A stretch of DNA of 58,206 nucleotides from an uncultured Opitutaceae bacterium (GTDB lineage: Bacteria; Verrucomicrobiota; Verrucomicrobiia; Opitutales; Opitutaceae): positions 1 to 58,206 of the forward strand of contig CAJBES010000200.1 of NCBI GenBank assembly GCA_903952145.1, given 5' to 3'. Shown here one piece after another: positions 35,336 to 44,489 of the stretch. A program made the position numbers and the translations under genes. Positions within the stretch are counted from its first letter, which is position 1. Each line of letters starts with the position of its first letter. Below the pieces are notes generated by a model, which ran no database searches, had not been told where the DNA came from, and was given only the letters and a program-made list of their open reading frames with translations.

Positions 35336-37309
35336 ATGACCCCAGTGCCGGTGACACGCGACCTTGGCATCCCCGTCAAAGGCGTCAGCTGGGTGCGGCT
35401 GCATCCCGGGCAAACCGCCGACGGCCAGCCCTCGCTCCTCGCCTCGATGAGCCAGAACAATGGCGGCCTCTTCGTTATCGAGATCGATCTCGAGACCGGG
35501 CACTGCCGCCAATTCGCCGTCCACGACCGCGTGCACTCCACGTTCTCGGCCGCGTCGTTCCGCTCCCTGCTCAGCGGTATCCTCTACCTCGTGTCCGGCT
35601 GGGATGGGCACCTGCACCGCTTCGACGTCAATCAATCTGCCCGCGGCCTCGAGGACCTCGGACGCATCTATCCCGCCACCGGTGACATCGCCCCGTGCGG
35701 GATCAACGAGGGTCCCGATGGCGTCCTGTGGATCGGCACCTATCCGGGCGCCAGCCTCACGAGTTACCACCCTGCCACCGGCCGGTTCACGCACTTTGGG
35801 CAGCAGGACAACAGTGACAACTACCTCTACCCGCTCGCGGGCGACGACGGCTCGCTCGCCGGCATCGTCAAGTTCGGACGACCGCACCTGCTGGTCTTCG
35901 ATCCCGCGACGGGTGAACGCCGCGAGGCCGGCCCTGCGGTCATCGACCCCACCGACAAGTCGCAATTTCTGAAATTCTACAAGGGCACAGACCGTCGCCT
36001 CTATCTCGACACACACGCCGGCAAGTTCCGGGTTGACGGCATGAACCTCACCTCGGTGGACGAACTTCCCGCCCCGCTGCCCGGCATCCACGCCACCTAC
36101 AAGCACGCCTACCAAGCCCCCGCCGAGATGCCCGGCGGCTGGACCGCGCACTTCCTTGACGACGGCATCAACGGGGTGGGCACACCGCGAAACGTCCTAC
36201 TCGTCAACCGCGACCCGCTCATCCCCAGTCGCCGCCTGCACCTCGACTGGGTCGGCGGCGGTTCCAACCTGCACGTCTTCGACGTCGGCCCCGGCAGCGA
36301 CATCTTCGGCACGAGCTACATGCCCAACCGCCTCTTCCGCAGCACGCTCGATGGTGCGACGATTGACGACCTCGGCGAGCACACCTTCGCCGGCGGCGAG
36401 GCCTACTCGCTCGCAACGCTCGACGGCAAAGTTTACCTCGGTTCCTACCCCGAGTCGCGCCTCTCGGTCTTCGATCCCGCGAAGCCCGTGCATTTCGGCA
36501 CCAGCCCCAATGACAATCCCCGTGACCTTGGACGCCTCGACAACATCGGCTTCCGCCCCAACGTCCTCCTTACCACACCCGCCGGCCGCCTTTGGCTGGG
36601 CTCAAGCCCCGACTACGGGCTCTACGGTGGCCCGCTCGCGTGGTTCGACCCGAAGACCGGCGCAAAATATTCCCACCGCCACGTTGTCGCCGACCTGTCG
36701 CCCGCCTCAGGCCTCTACCTGCCCGAGCTGAAACAGATCCTCCTCGGCCTCAGCATCGAGCCCGGCACCGGCATGCCGGTGAAAAAGCATCTGCTCAACG
36801 GCGCTTTCGCCCTCTGGGACCCCGCGCAGGACGAACTCGTCTGGTCCGGCGACCTCGGCCTCGACAACCTCGCCGACATCCCTTCGCTCGCGCCCGCCGG
36901 CGGCGGTCTCGTTTACGCCCTCATCGGCCGCGGCGACCACATCCTGACTGCCGGCGCGCCGGAAATCCGCCCGCGCCTTGCGCTCATCGATCCGGCGAGG
37001 CGCACCGTCCTCGCCTCCGCGTGGCTGCCTGAGGATTTCGGCCCGCTCTCGTGGCACGGCTATTTCTCGCTGCGCGTCGGACCCGGTGGCGTGGTTTACG
37101 GCGCGACCGGCTACTGCGTATTCCGCATCAAGCCCGGCACCTGCGAGGTCGAACGCGTCTGGCAACTCGACCAGCCGCAGAAGCGCCCCGGCACCGTCTG
37201 GCTCACCGCCTCCTCGCCCAATGTCATCGACGTCGTCGGGCCCATCGTCGGCCACCAGTTTTACTTTGCCACCGGCTGGCGGCTGCGTGTCCTCACGCTG
37301 CCCGAATAA
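35336..37309 (+). CDS. Beta-propeller-like protein, tandem paralogue 1
   Basis: 657 aa from the ATG at 35336, chosen because it aligns with the N-termini of the three following paralogues (LGIPVKGVSWVRLHPG). Blade-like units resembling streptogramin lyase/Vgb repeats recur, e.g. GPDGVLWIGTYPGASLTSYH. Family-wide landmarks are LASMSQNNGGLF, IHATYKHAYQ, DYGLYGGPLAWFDPKTG and RLALIDPARRTVLAS. No signal peptide or membrane helix, so probably cytosolic, which is unusual for secreted-type propellers. First of four consecutive copies. Function unknown; a sugar- or cyclitol-binding or -modifying enzyme is possible. Confidence 0.75.
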   Translation: MTPVPVTRDLGIPVKGVSWVRLHPGQTADGQPSLLASMSQNNGGLFVIEIDLETGHCRQFAVHDRVHSTFSAASFRSLLSGILYLVSGWDGHLHRFDVNQSARGLEDLGRIYPATGDIAPCGINEGPDGVLWIGTYPGASLTSYHPATGRFTHFGQQDNSDNYLYPLAGDDGSLAGIVKFGRPHLLVFDPATGERREAGPAVIDPTDKSQFLKFYKGTDRRLYLDTHAGKFRVDGMNLTSVDELPAPLPGIHATYKHAYQAPAEMPGGWTAHFLDDGINGVGTPRNVLLVNRDPLIPSRRLHLDWVGGGSNLHVFDVGPGSDIFGTSYMPNRLFRSTLDGATIDDLGEHTFAGGEAYSLATLDGKVYLGSYPESRLSVFDPAKPVHFGTSPNDNPRDLGRLDNIGFRPNVLLTTPAGRLWLGSSPDYGLYGGPLAWFDPKTGAKYSHRHVVADLSPASGLYLPELKQILLGLSIEPGTGMPVKKHLLNGAFALWDPAQDELVWSGDLGLDNLADIPSLAPAGGGLVYALIGRGDHILTAGAPEIRPRLALIDPARRTVLASAWLPEDFGPLSWHGYFSLRVGPGGVVYGATGYCVFRIKPGTCEVERVWQLDQPQKRPGTVWLTASSPNVIDVVGPIVGHQFYFATGWRLRVLTLPE

Positions 37310-37357
37310 AAAACCGCTGCTCGCTCCTCCCCGCTCCTGTCCCCCACTCCCTTCATC

Positions 37358-39328
37358 ATGTCCTCCGCAACCACCCCCGCCTCCTCACCTGCCATCACCG
37401 TGCGCGAACTCGGCGTGCCGGTCAAAGCCGTCAACTGGGTGCGCCTGCATCCCGGCCGCGGTCCAGATGGCAAGGCCTCGCTGCTCGCCTCGATGGGTCA
37501 GAACAACGGCGGGCTCTACGTCCTCGATATCGATCTGGCCACCGGCCATTGCCGTCAGTTCAACGCCCCGGCCAAGGAGCAGCAATATCCCATCTCCGCC
37601 ATTCGCAGTCCCCGCACCGGCATCCTCTACGTCGGAGCCTGCACCGACGGTCACCTGCTGCGCTATGATCCTGCGCACCCCGGGCGCGGTCTCGAGGATC
37701 TAGGGGTCATTGACGGAGATCGGGCGACTTTTCCAACCGGCATCGCGGAAGGGCCCGATGGCACGCTCTGGATCGGCGGTCATCCTGACTGCGGCCTCAC
37801 CCGTTACGACCCCGCCACCGGTGAATTCACCCGCTTTGGCTCGCTCGACCCTGAGGACAAATACCTTTATCCGCACGTCGGCACCGATGGCACCATTGCC
37901 GCGCTGACCAAGGTCGTGCATCCCCATCTCGTGGTCTTCGACCCGCAGACCGGCACGCGCAAGTCGATCGGCCCCGTCATTGATCCCGAGGACAAAACCC
38001 AGCACATTGTTTTCTACAAAGGTCTCGATGGCCGGCTCTATCTCGACACGCATGCCGGCAGGTTCCGCGTCAGTGGGCTGGAACTTGAACCGGTCGACTA
38101 CCTGCCGCCGGCGATGCCCGGCGTCCACGCCACCTACAGGCACAACTACCAGGAAACCCTCCCCATGCCCGATGGGCTCATCGCCGCATGGGCCGACGGC
38201 GAGGACGGCGCCGGACTGTTCAAGAAAGTTTTGCTCACGAGCACCAATCCCACCGTCGCGCCACGCACCCTCGAACTTGACTGGCAGGGCGGCGGCTCGA
38301 ACCTGTTCAAGATTCACCTCGGGGCCGACGGCAGCATCTACGGTTCCAGCTTCCTGCCCGAGCATCTCTTTCGCACGGCGCCGGACGGTTCCGGTATGGT
38401 CAACCTCGGCCGCTGCAGCCTCATGCTGGGCGAGGCCTACTCCTTCGGCAATTTCAGCGACGGCTCGATGATCATCACCTCGTACCCCAGGTCGCACATC
38501 TCTTTCTACGATCCAAAAAAGCCGTACCGCTTCGGCACCGACGTCGCCGCCAACCCACGCGATATCGGCCGACTCGACGAGATCGGCATCCGGCCCGCCG
38601 GCCTCGCCATTGTGCCCGCACTGACCCGCGCCGATGGCTCCGTTGTCCCGGAACGCGCCTGGGTCGGTTCGCTCCCCGACTACGGCCTCTACGGCGGCAC
38701 CCTGGCCTGGGTTGATCCCAAGACCGGGGCCCACGCCAGTCACCGCCATCTCGTCACCGACTGCTCGCCCGTGTCGCTCCAGTGGCTGCCCGGCATCAGG
38801 CAACTGCTTGTGGGCATGAGCACCGAGAGCGGCACCGGCACCAAGATCCGGGCTAAGAACGGCGCCTTCATCCTATGGGATCCGATCGATGACCGCCCGA
38901 TTTACACCGGCGACTTCGGCGTCGCCAACCTCGGCAGCGTGCAGGCCCTCGCTCCCGCCACTGGCGGACTGGTCTACGCTCTGATCATGAACAACCGTTT
39001 CGCCGAGGACACCATGGGTGTGGCAAAGCTTCCGCCTCGTCTTGCCCTCGTTGATCCCGCCGTCCGGCAATCCGTCGCGATCGCCCCGTTGCCCGCCGAC
39101 CTCGGACCTCTGCCGGGGCATTCTGCCTACTGCATCTTCCCCGGCCCCGATGGCGTCTACGGCATCACCGAAAAAGTGCTCTACCGCATCAAGCCCGGCA
39201 CCTGCGATACCGAGATTGTCTGGCGCGCGCCCGAGGGCGACCAGATCGCCATCCCCGGCCCGTGGATCGGCCGCACCTTCTACTTTGCGACCGCCTGGCG
39301 CCTCCGCAGCCTCACGTTGCCCGCGTAA
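37358..39328 (+). CDS. Beta-propeller-like protein, tandem paralogue 2
   Basis: 656 aa, starting 48 bp after paralogue 1. It shares the N-terminal VKAVNWVRLHPGRGPDGKAS, LASMGQNNGGLYVLDIDLAT, blade motif GPDGTLWIGGHPDCGLTRYD, LYLDTHAGRFR, PGVHATYRHNYQ, LDWQGGGSNLFKIHLG and SSFLPEHLFR. It has a short insertion (TRADGSVVPERA) between the 'GIRPAGL' and 'DYGLYGG' motifs that the other copies lack. No signal peptide. By eye, roughly half of the positions match its neighbours, so the duplication is old enough for functional divergence. Confidence 0.75.
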   Translation: MSSATTPASSPAITVRELGVPVKAVNWVRLHPGRGPDGKASLLASMGQNNGGLYVLDIDLATGHCRQFNAPAKEQQYPISAIRSPRTGILYVGACTDGHLLRYDPAHPGRGLEDLGVIDGDRATFPTGIAEGPDGTLWIGGHPDCGLTRYDPATGEFTRFGSLDPEDKYLYPHVGTDGTIAALTKVVHPHLVVFDPQTGTRKSIGPVIDPEDKTQHIVFYKGLDGRLYLDTHAGRFRVSGLELEPVDYLPPAMPGVHATYRHNYQETLPMPDGLIAAWADGEDGAGLFKKVLLTSTNPTVAPRTLELDWQGGGSNLFKIHLGADGSIYGSSFLPEHLFRTAPDGSGMVNLGRCSLMLGEAYSFGNFSDGSMIITSYPRSHISFYDPKKPYRFGTDVAANPRDIGRLDEIGIRPAGLAIVPALTRADGSVVPERAWVGSLPDYGLYGGTLAWVDPKTGAHASHRHLVTDCSPVSLQWLPGIRQLLVGMSTESGTGTKIRAKNGAFILWDPIDDRPIYTGDFGVANLGSVQALAPATGGLVYALIMNNRFAEDTMGVAKLPPRLALVDPAVRQSVAIAPLPADLGPLPGHSAYCIFPGPDGVYGITEKVLYRIKPGTCDTEIVWRAPEGDQIAIPGPWIGRTFYFATAWRLRSLTLPA

Positions 39329-39410
39329 CCCGTCGGACTGCCCTCGTCTGTGCCATGCCCTGCTTGGCTTGATGCGGAGCAGGGTGTCTCTTGGAAAGAT
39401 ATCTTTCTCT

Positions 39411-41324
39411 ATGTCCTCCCCTGAAAACCCGCCCGCCATCCGCGAGCTCGGCATCCCCGTAAGAGCCGCCAATTGGGTGCGCCTTCATCCCGGGCGCACC
39501 GCCGACGGCCGGCCTTCGCTCCTCGCCTCGATGGGGCAGAACAACGGCGGTCCCTTCGTGCTCGATATCGATCTGACCACCGGCCACTGCCGGCAATTCC
39601 CCGCTAATTGCCCCGGGATCGAGGCCCCCACGGCCGCCATGCGCAGCCTCCGCACGGGCATCCTGTGGCTGGGCTCCGCCTGGCGCGGACATTTGCACCG
39701 TTACGATCCCGCCCATCCGGAACGCGGACTGGAGGATCTCGGCCGCATCGATCCCGAACTCGCCACCTTCCCCACGGGCATCGCCGAGACGCCCGACGGC
39801 ATGCTCTGGATCGGGGCCTACCCCGGCGCCTCGCTCACCCGCTACAATCCCGCGACCGGCGAATTCACCCGTTATGGCCGCATGGACCCGGTGGACAAAT
39901 ACCTCTATCCGCTCGCTGGCGATGATGGCACGATCTGCGCGCAAGTGAAGATGACCGTTTTCCGCATGATTGCCTTCGACCCGGCCAGCGGCAAAGCGCA
40001 TGCGATCGGCCCCGCCCTCGAGTCGTCGCCGACCAATCACCGCCGCTACGAATTCTACAAGGGCACCGACGGCCTGCTTTACCTCGACACCTACGCCGGC
40101 GGTTTCCTCCTCAAGGATGGGGAGGCCCGGGCAGTGACGCAGCTGCCCCCGCAGATGCCCGGCATCATCGCCACCTACAAGGGCGGTTATCAGCAGGTGC
40201 TCCCGCTGCCCGACGGGGCCATCGCCGCGTTCATCGACGAGCAGAGCTTCGAGTTTCGCCGTATCCGTATCACCCCCGCCGACGGTAATTCGCCGCGCGA
40301 ACTGAAACTCGACTGGCAGGGGGCGGGCACCGCCCTCTGGACGCTGCACCTCGGCCCGGACCGGCGCCTTTACGGTTCCAGTCTGCTGCCCGAGCATCTG
40401 TTCTCCTGCGATCTCGACGGCGGCAACATGACCGACCACGGCCAATGCAGCATCTCCGGCGGCGAGGGCTACTCGATGGTCAACTACGACGGCAAACTCG
40501 CCATCGCCTCGTATCCCGCCACGCACATCTCACTCTACGATCCGGCTCTGCCCTACCGCTTCGGCACCGGTCCCGGCTCCAACCCGCTCGACGTCGGTCG
40601 CGCCGACGACCTCAGCACACGGCCGCATGCGATGATCACCACGCCGGACGGCAGACTTTGGATTGGCTCCGCCGCCGACTATGGCCTCACCGACGGCTCG
40701 CTCGCGTGGTACGACCCTGCCACCACCAAGCGTGGCAGCACCCGTGGCATCATGCCGAATTGCACGCCCTTCGTGCTGCTCTGGCTCCCGCAGTTGGGCC
40801 AGATCCTCGTCGGCTTCAACAGCGAGCCCGGCACCGGCATCTCCGCCAAGGTGCAGCGCGGAGGCTACGCCCTCTGGGATACCGCCAAAAACCAGGCCGC
40901 ATACATCGGCGACTTTGACGATCCCGAACTCGTCGACGTCTGTTCGCTCATCGATGCGGGCAACGGCCTCGTCTACGCCCTCAGCGGACGCAATCCGCGT
41001 CTCGTCACCCATTACGATTGCACGCCCGCCCCAACGCGCCTCGTCCTCCTTGATCCGTTGAAACGCGCCGTCGTCCAATCGGCACCCATTCCCGAAAGCT
41101 ACGGCAAGCTGCCCTTCGAGTCCGGCCACATTTTGCGCGCCGATAGTGATGGCACCATATACGGCGCCACCACCGAGACAGTTTTCCGCATCACGCCGGG
41201 CACCGTCGCCACCACTCCCGTCGCAACAATCACCGGACATCCCCTCAGCGTCGTCGGCCCCGTCCACCAGGGCACCCTTTACTTCGCCAGCGAATGGATC
41301 GTCCGCAGCCTTAAACTGTCCTGA
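39411..41324 (+). CDS. Beta-propeller-like protein, tandem paralogue 3
   Basis: 637 aa from the ATG at 39411 (MSSPENPPAIRELG), which lines up with the other copies; the frame extends far upstream into paralogue 2 but that part is a shadow. Landmarks: AANWVRLHPGRTADGRPSLL, DGMLWIGAYPGASLTRYNPA, PGIIATYKGGYQ, SSLLPEHLFSCD, YRFGTGPGSNPLDVG and LVGFNSEPGTG. Where the others have 'GLYGG' it reads DYGLTDGSLAWYD. Next gene begins 5 bp after its stop, so copies 3 and 4 are tightly coupled. No export signal. Confidence 0.75.
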   Translation: MSSPENPPAIRELGIPVRAANWVRLHPGRTADGRPSLLASMGQNNGGPFVLDIDLTTGHCRQFPANCPGIEAPTAAMRSLRTGILWLGSAWRGHLHRYDPAHPERGLEDLGRIDPELATFPTGIAETPDGMLWIGAYPGASLTRYNPATGEFTRYGRMDPVDKYLYPLAGDDGTICAQVKMTVFRMIAFDPASGKAHAIGPALESSPTNHRRYEFYKGTDGLLYLDTYAGGFLLKDGEARAVTQLPPQMPGIIATYKGGYQQVLPLPDGAIAAFIDEQSFEFRRIRITPADGNSPRELKLDWQGAGTALWTLHLGPDRRLYGSSLLPEHLFSCDLDGGNMTDHGQCSISGGEGYSMVNYDGKLAIASYPATHISLYDPALPYRFGTGPGSNPLDVGRADDLSTRPHAMITTPDGRLWIGSAADYGLTDGSLAWYDPATTKRGSTRGIMPNCTPFVLLWLPQLGQILVGFNSEPGTGISAKVQRGGYALWDTAKNQAAYIGDFDDPELVDVCSLIDAGNGLVYALSGRNPRLVTHYDCTPAPTRLVLLDPLKRAVVQSAPIPESYGKLPFESGHILRADSDGTIYGATTETVFRITPGTVATTPVATITGHPLSVVGPVHQGTLYFASEWIVRSLKLS

Positions 41325-41329
41325 CCACC

Positions 41330-43237
41330 ATGAAGACTTTCCACGAAATCGGCATCCCGGTCAAAGGGATCAACTGGGTCCGTCTCCACCCCGGCCAGAC
41401 CGCCGACGGCCAACCGTCGCTGCTCGGCTCGATGGGCCAGAACAACGGCGGCTTGATGGTCATCGATATCGATCTCACAACCGGCCATTGCCGGCAGTTC
41501 AACTCCCCGACCGCGGGTTCCGATTATCCCATCGGCTCGATGCGCAGCCTGCGCACCGGCATCCTCTGGCTCGGTACCGCGTGGGACGGACATCTGCACC
41601 GTTTCGATCCCGCTCATCCGGAACGCAGCATTGAGGATCTTGGCGCCATTCATGCAGGCGAGGCCACGTTCCCCACTGGCATTCAGGAGGACACCGACGG
41701 CATGATTTGGATTGGCGCTTATCCGGGCTGCGGTCTCACGCGCTTCGACCCCACCACCGGCGAATTCAAGCACTACGGTCGCATGGACGCGGAGGATAAA
41801 TACCTCTATCCGCTCTGCGGCGACGACGGCACCATCGCCGCGCAGACCAAGACCACGCGCTACCGCATCGTGATGTTCGACCGCCAGACCGGCACTGCCA
41901 CACCCGTCGGTCCCGTACTCGACGAGCCCAACAACCACGCGCGCCGCTTTCTCTTTTTCAAGGGCACCGACGGTCTGCTCTACCTCGACAGCGACATGGG
42001 TAAGTTCCGCCTGCGGGGCCTGACGGCCACGCCCGTTGAAACCGTGCCGCCAGAACTGCCCGGTATCCACGCCACCTACAAGCATGCCTACCAAGTCGAT
42101 GTCACGATGCCCGGCGGCTGGCGCGCCGCCTACGCCGAGGAAAATGGCGCGCCGCGCAAACTCGCCTTGACCAACACCGATCCGGCGGTGGCCCCCCGCC
42201 AGCTCACCCTCGACTGGCAGGGCGGCGGCACGCAGATTTTCATGATCGGCCTCGGGCCGGATCAGCGTATCTACGGCTCAAGCATTTTGCCGGAGCATCT
42301 CTTCCGCTGTGAACCCGACGGCACCGGCCTCGTCAACCTCGGTCAGTGCAGCCTCGCACTCGGCGAGGTCTACTCGATGACCGGTTATGGCGACGGCTTG
42401 ATCGCCCTGGCCTCCTACCCTGCCGCGCGGATTTCGCTCTACGACCCAAAGCTGCCCTACAACTTCGGGCTCGGTCCGGGGAGTAATCCGCTTGATATCG
42501 GCCCGCTCGATCACGCCGAAATCTCCTACCGTCCGCACACGATGGTTGCCACGCCAGACGGGAAAATCTGGATCGGCGGCGCGCCCAATTACGGCATCCG
42601 CGGCGGACCGCTCGGCTGGTTTGATCCGCAGACGGCCACCCGCGGTTTTCACCGCGAAGTCGTGGCGGACACTTCGCCCAATTGTCTGCTCTGGCTGCCG
42701 GAGCTGCAGCAACTGCTGATCGGTCTCGGCACGGAACCCGGCAGCGGCGTGAGTGTGCAACGGTCCGATGGTGTTTTCGCCCTCTGGGACACCGCCACTG
42801 ACCGACTGGTGCATGCTGGAGATTTTGGCCTCAAGGATCTCGCGGACGTATGCGCATTCGCCCCCGCTGTCCACGGCGGCTTGGTTTACGCCTTGAGCGC
42901 CCGGCCGATAAAATTGGTCAAACACTATGGGGCCCAGCCTGCGCTGATGCAGATTGCACTCATTGATCCGGCGCGTCGCACCGTGGTCGCCTCCGCCGTG
43001 GTGCCCGCCGGATATGGACCGCTGCCCGAGTTCAGTGCCGACTCGCTGCGGCGCGCAGCTGATGGCACCGTCTATCTCGTGCTGGAAAGCGGGGTATACC
43101 GTGTGAATCCCGAAACCTGCGAGGTCGCGCCGGCGTGGAAAATGCCCTTCGAAAAAATCGACGTCACGGGCCCGATCGTGGGTCAACGGCTCTTCTTTGG
43201 CACACAGTGGAAACTACGCCAGGTGGATTTGCCCTGA
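41330..43237 (+). CDS. Beta-propeller-like protein, tandem paralogue 4
   Basis: 635 aa with the shortest N-terminus of the set (MKTFHEIGIPVKGINWVRLH), which helps fix the starts of the others. Same succession of motifs: LGSMGQNNGGLMVIDIDLTT, DGMIWIGAYPGCGLTRFDPT, IHATYKHAYQVD, LDWQGGGTQIFMIGLG, SSILPEHLFRCE, NFGLGPGSNPLDIG and LIGLGTEPGSG. It is followed 32 bp later by a fatty-acid desaturase gene, apparently in the same transcription unit. Cytosolic by prediction; function unknown. Confidence 0.75.
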   Translation: MKTFHEIGIPVKGINWVRLHPGQTADGQPSLLGSMGQNNGGLMVIDIDLTTGHCRQFNSPTAGSDYPIGSMRSLRTGILWLGTAWDGHLHRFDPAHPERSIEDLGAIHAGEATFPTGIQEDTDGMIWIGAYPGCGLTRFDPTTGEFKHYGRMDAEDKYLYPLCGDDGTIAAQTKTTRYRIVMFDRQTGTATPVGPVLDEPNNHARRFLFFKGTDGLLYLDSDMGKFRLRGLTATPVETVPPELPGIHATYKHAYQVDVTMPGGWRAAYAEENGAPRKLALTNTDPAVAPRQLTLDWQGGGTQIFMIGLGPDQRIYGSSILPEHLFRCEPDGTGLVNLGQCSLALGEVYSMTGYGDGLIALASYPAARISLYDPKLPYNFGLGPGSNPLDIGPLDHAEISYRPHTMVATPDGKIWIGGAPNYGIRGGPLGWFDPQTATRGFHREVVADTSPNCLLWLPELQQLLIGLGTEPGSGVSVQRSDGVFALWDTATDRLVHAGDFGLKDLADVCAFAPAVHGGLVYALSARPIKLVKHYGAQPALMQIALIDPARRTVVASAVVPAGYGPLPEFSADSLRRAADGTVYLVLESGVYRVNPETCEVAPAWKMPFEKIDVTGPIVGQRLFFGTQWKLRQVDLP

Positions 43238-43269
43238 GCTGATCCATACTCTCCCCGCCCCTTTACCCC

Positions 43270-44364
43270 ATGAACGACCAAATCAAGATCAACTGGTATC
43301 GCTGCAAGGTGGACAAGGCCGTCATGAGCGAGCTCATGCGCCGGAGCGATGCGCGGGCCTTCGCGCAGGTCATTCCTCAAATCGGGCTCTTTGCCGTCAC
43401 TGGCACCCTCGCCTATCTGGCCTTCCGCCATCTCAACACCAGCAACTGGCCGACGGCCCTGCCGCTCCTCCTGCTCGCGCTCTTCGCCCACGGCACCATC
43501 GGCAGTTTCTTCGGCGGCATCGCCTGCCATGAACTCTGCCACAAAACCCCGTTCGCCACGCAATTTTGGAACACGTTTTTCCTGAAAATCTACGCCTTCC
43601 TCGGCTGGTTCGATCCCGTGGGCTACCGGGCCAGTCACATCCGGCACCACCAGGCCACGGTGCACACCGACCATGACGGCGAGATCGTCCAGCCCCTGGG
43701 CCTCGACTGGCATGGCGTGAAGTTTGTTGTCACCCTGCTGACGTGCAATCCCGCCGGCCTCTGGAACCTGTTCCGTTTCTGGCTGGCCGCGGCCCGGGGC
43801 GACCTTGGCCGCGACGGCTTCTTCAAATCGCAGTGGTTGCAGCGCGTGGTGCCGGACACGAACACGGAAGCCCGCCGCGAAATTCGCCACTGGGCGCGGG
43901 TCGTCCTCCTCGGCCACCTTGCGCTCGCCACGCTCTTCATCGCCACCGGTCACTGGTTTCTCATTATCGTCGTGAACCTCGGCTGCCTGTATTGTCCTTG
44001 GTTCGTCTATCTCTGCGGCGCCGCGCAGCATGTGGGCCTGGCGTCCGATGTGTCTGATTTCCGCCTCAACACCCGCACCTACACCTGCGGCTGGTTCCCG
44101 GCCTTCTGCTACTGGAACATGCAATACCACGTGGAGCACCACATGTTTCCCGCCGTACCTTTCTACAACCTGCCGAAGCTGCGCGAGACCATCAAACACG
44201 ACCTGCCGCCCGCACCGCACGGCCTCTGGGCCACGTGGCAGGAACTCCTGCCCATCCTGCGCCGCCAGCGCGCGGAGCCCGGCTGGGTCTACGTCCCGCC
44301 GCTCCCGCAAAACGAGGGCGACCGCGCCACCGACGGGACGCTCCTCAGCGAGGCCGCGCAGTAG
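43270..44364 (+). CDS. Membrane fatty-acid desaturase family protein
   Basis: 364 aa integral membrane di-iron enzyme. The three histidine boxes are present: HELCH at 87-91, HIRHH at 123-127 (with HTDHD just after) and HVEHH at 287-291, separated by hydrophobic segments as in FADS-type desaturases and hydroxylases. Its position as the last gene of the beta-propeller operon is odd for lipid metabolism. The family also includes hydroxylases and ketolases acting on other substrates, so it may oxidise whatever the propeller proteins handle (inference). The N-terminus (INWYRCKVDKAVMSELMRR) resembles that of cyanobacterial/bacterial desaturase-like proteins of unknown substrate. Confidence 0.88.
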   Translation: MNDQIKINWYRCKVDKAVMSELMRRSDARAFAQVIPQIGLFAVTGTLAYLAFRHLNTSNWPTALPLLLLALFAHGTIGSFFGGIACHELCHKTPFATQFWNTFFLKIYAFLGWFDPVGYRASHIRHHQATVHTDHDGEIVQPLGLDWHGVKFVVTLLTCNPAGLWNLFRFWLAAARGDLGRDGFFKSQWLQRVVPDTNTEARREIRHWARVVLLGHLALATLFIATGHWFLIIVVNLGCLYCPWFVYLCGAAQHVGLASDVSDFRLNTRTYTCGWFPAFCYWNMQYHVEHHMFPAVPFYNLPKLRETIKHDLPPAPHGLWATWQELLPILRRQRAEPGWVYVPPLPQNEGDRATDGTLLSEAAQ

Positions 44365-44489
44365 CTGGGGCATGCTCTGGCACGGGCGTTGTTTGGTCAC
44401 ACTATCAACGCACCTACAACCGCAGCGGCCGAATCACGCAACGTGGACGATGTCCCAAATTACATCCGTCTGTGCTGGGGATCGAAAGG

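Noticed and set aside
39312-40526. Long minus-strand frames across the beta-propeller genes
   Set aside because: They recur at the same relative place in each paralogue because the genes are homologous and GC-rich; composition is typical of shadow frames.
35336-43237. Idea that the four repeated genes are a CRISPR-like or phage repeat array
   Set aside because: The repeat unit is a complete protein-coding gene of about 1.9 kb with diverged sequence; no short regular repeats or spacers exist.
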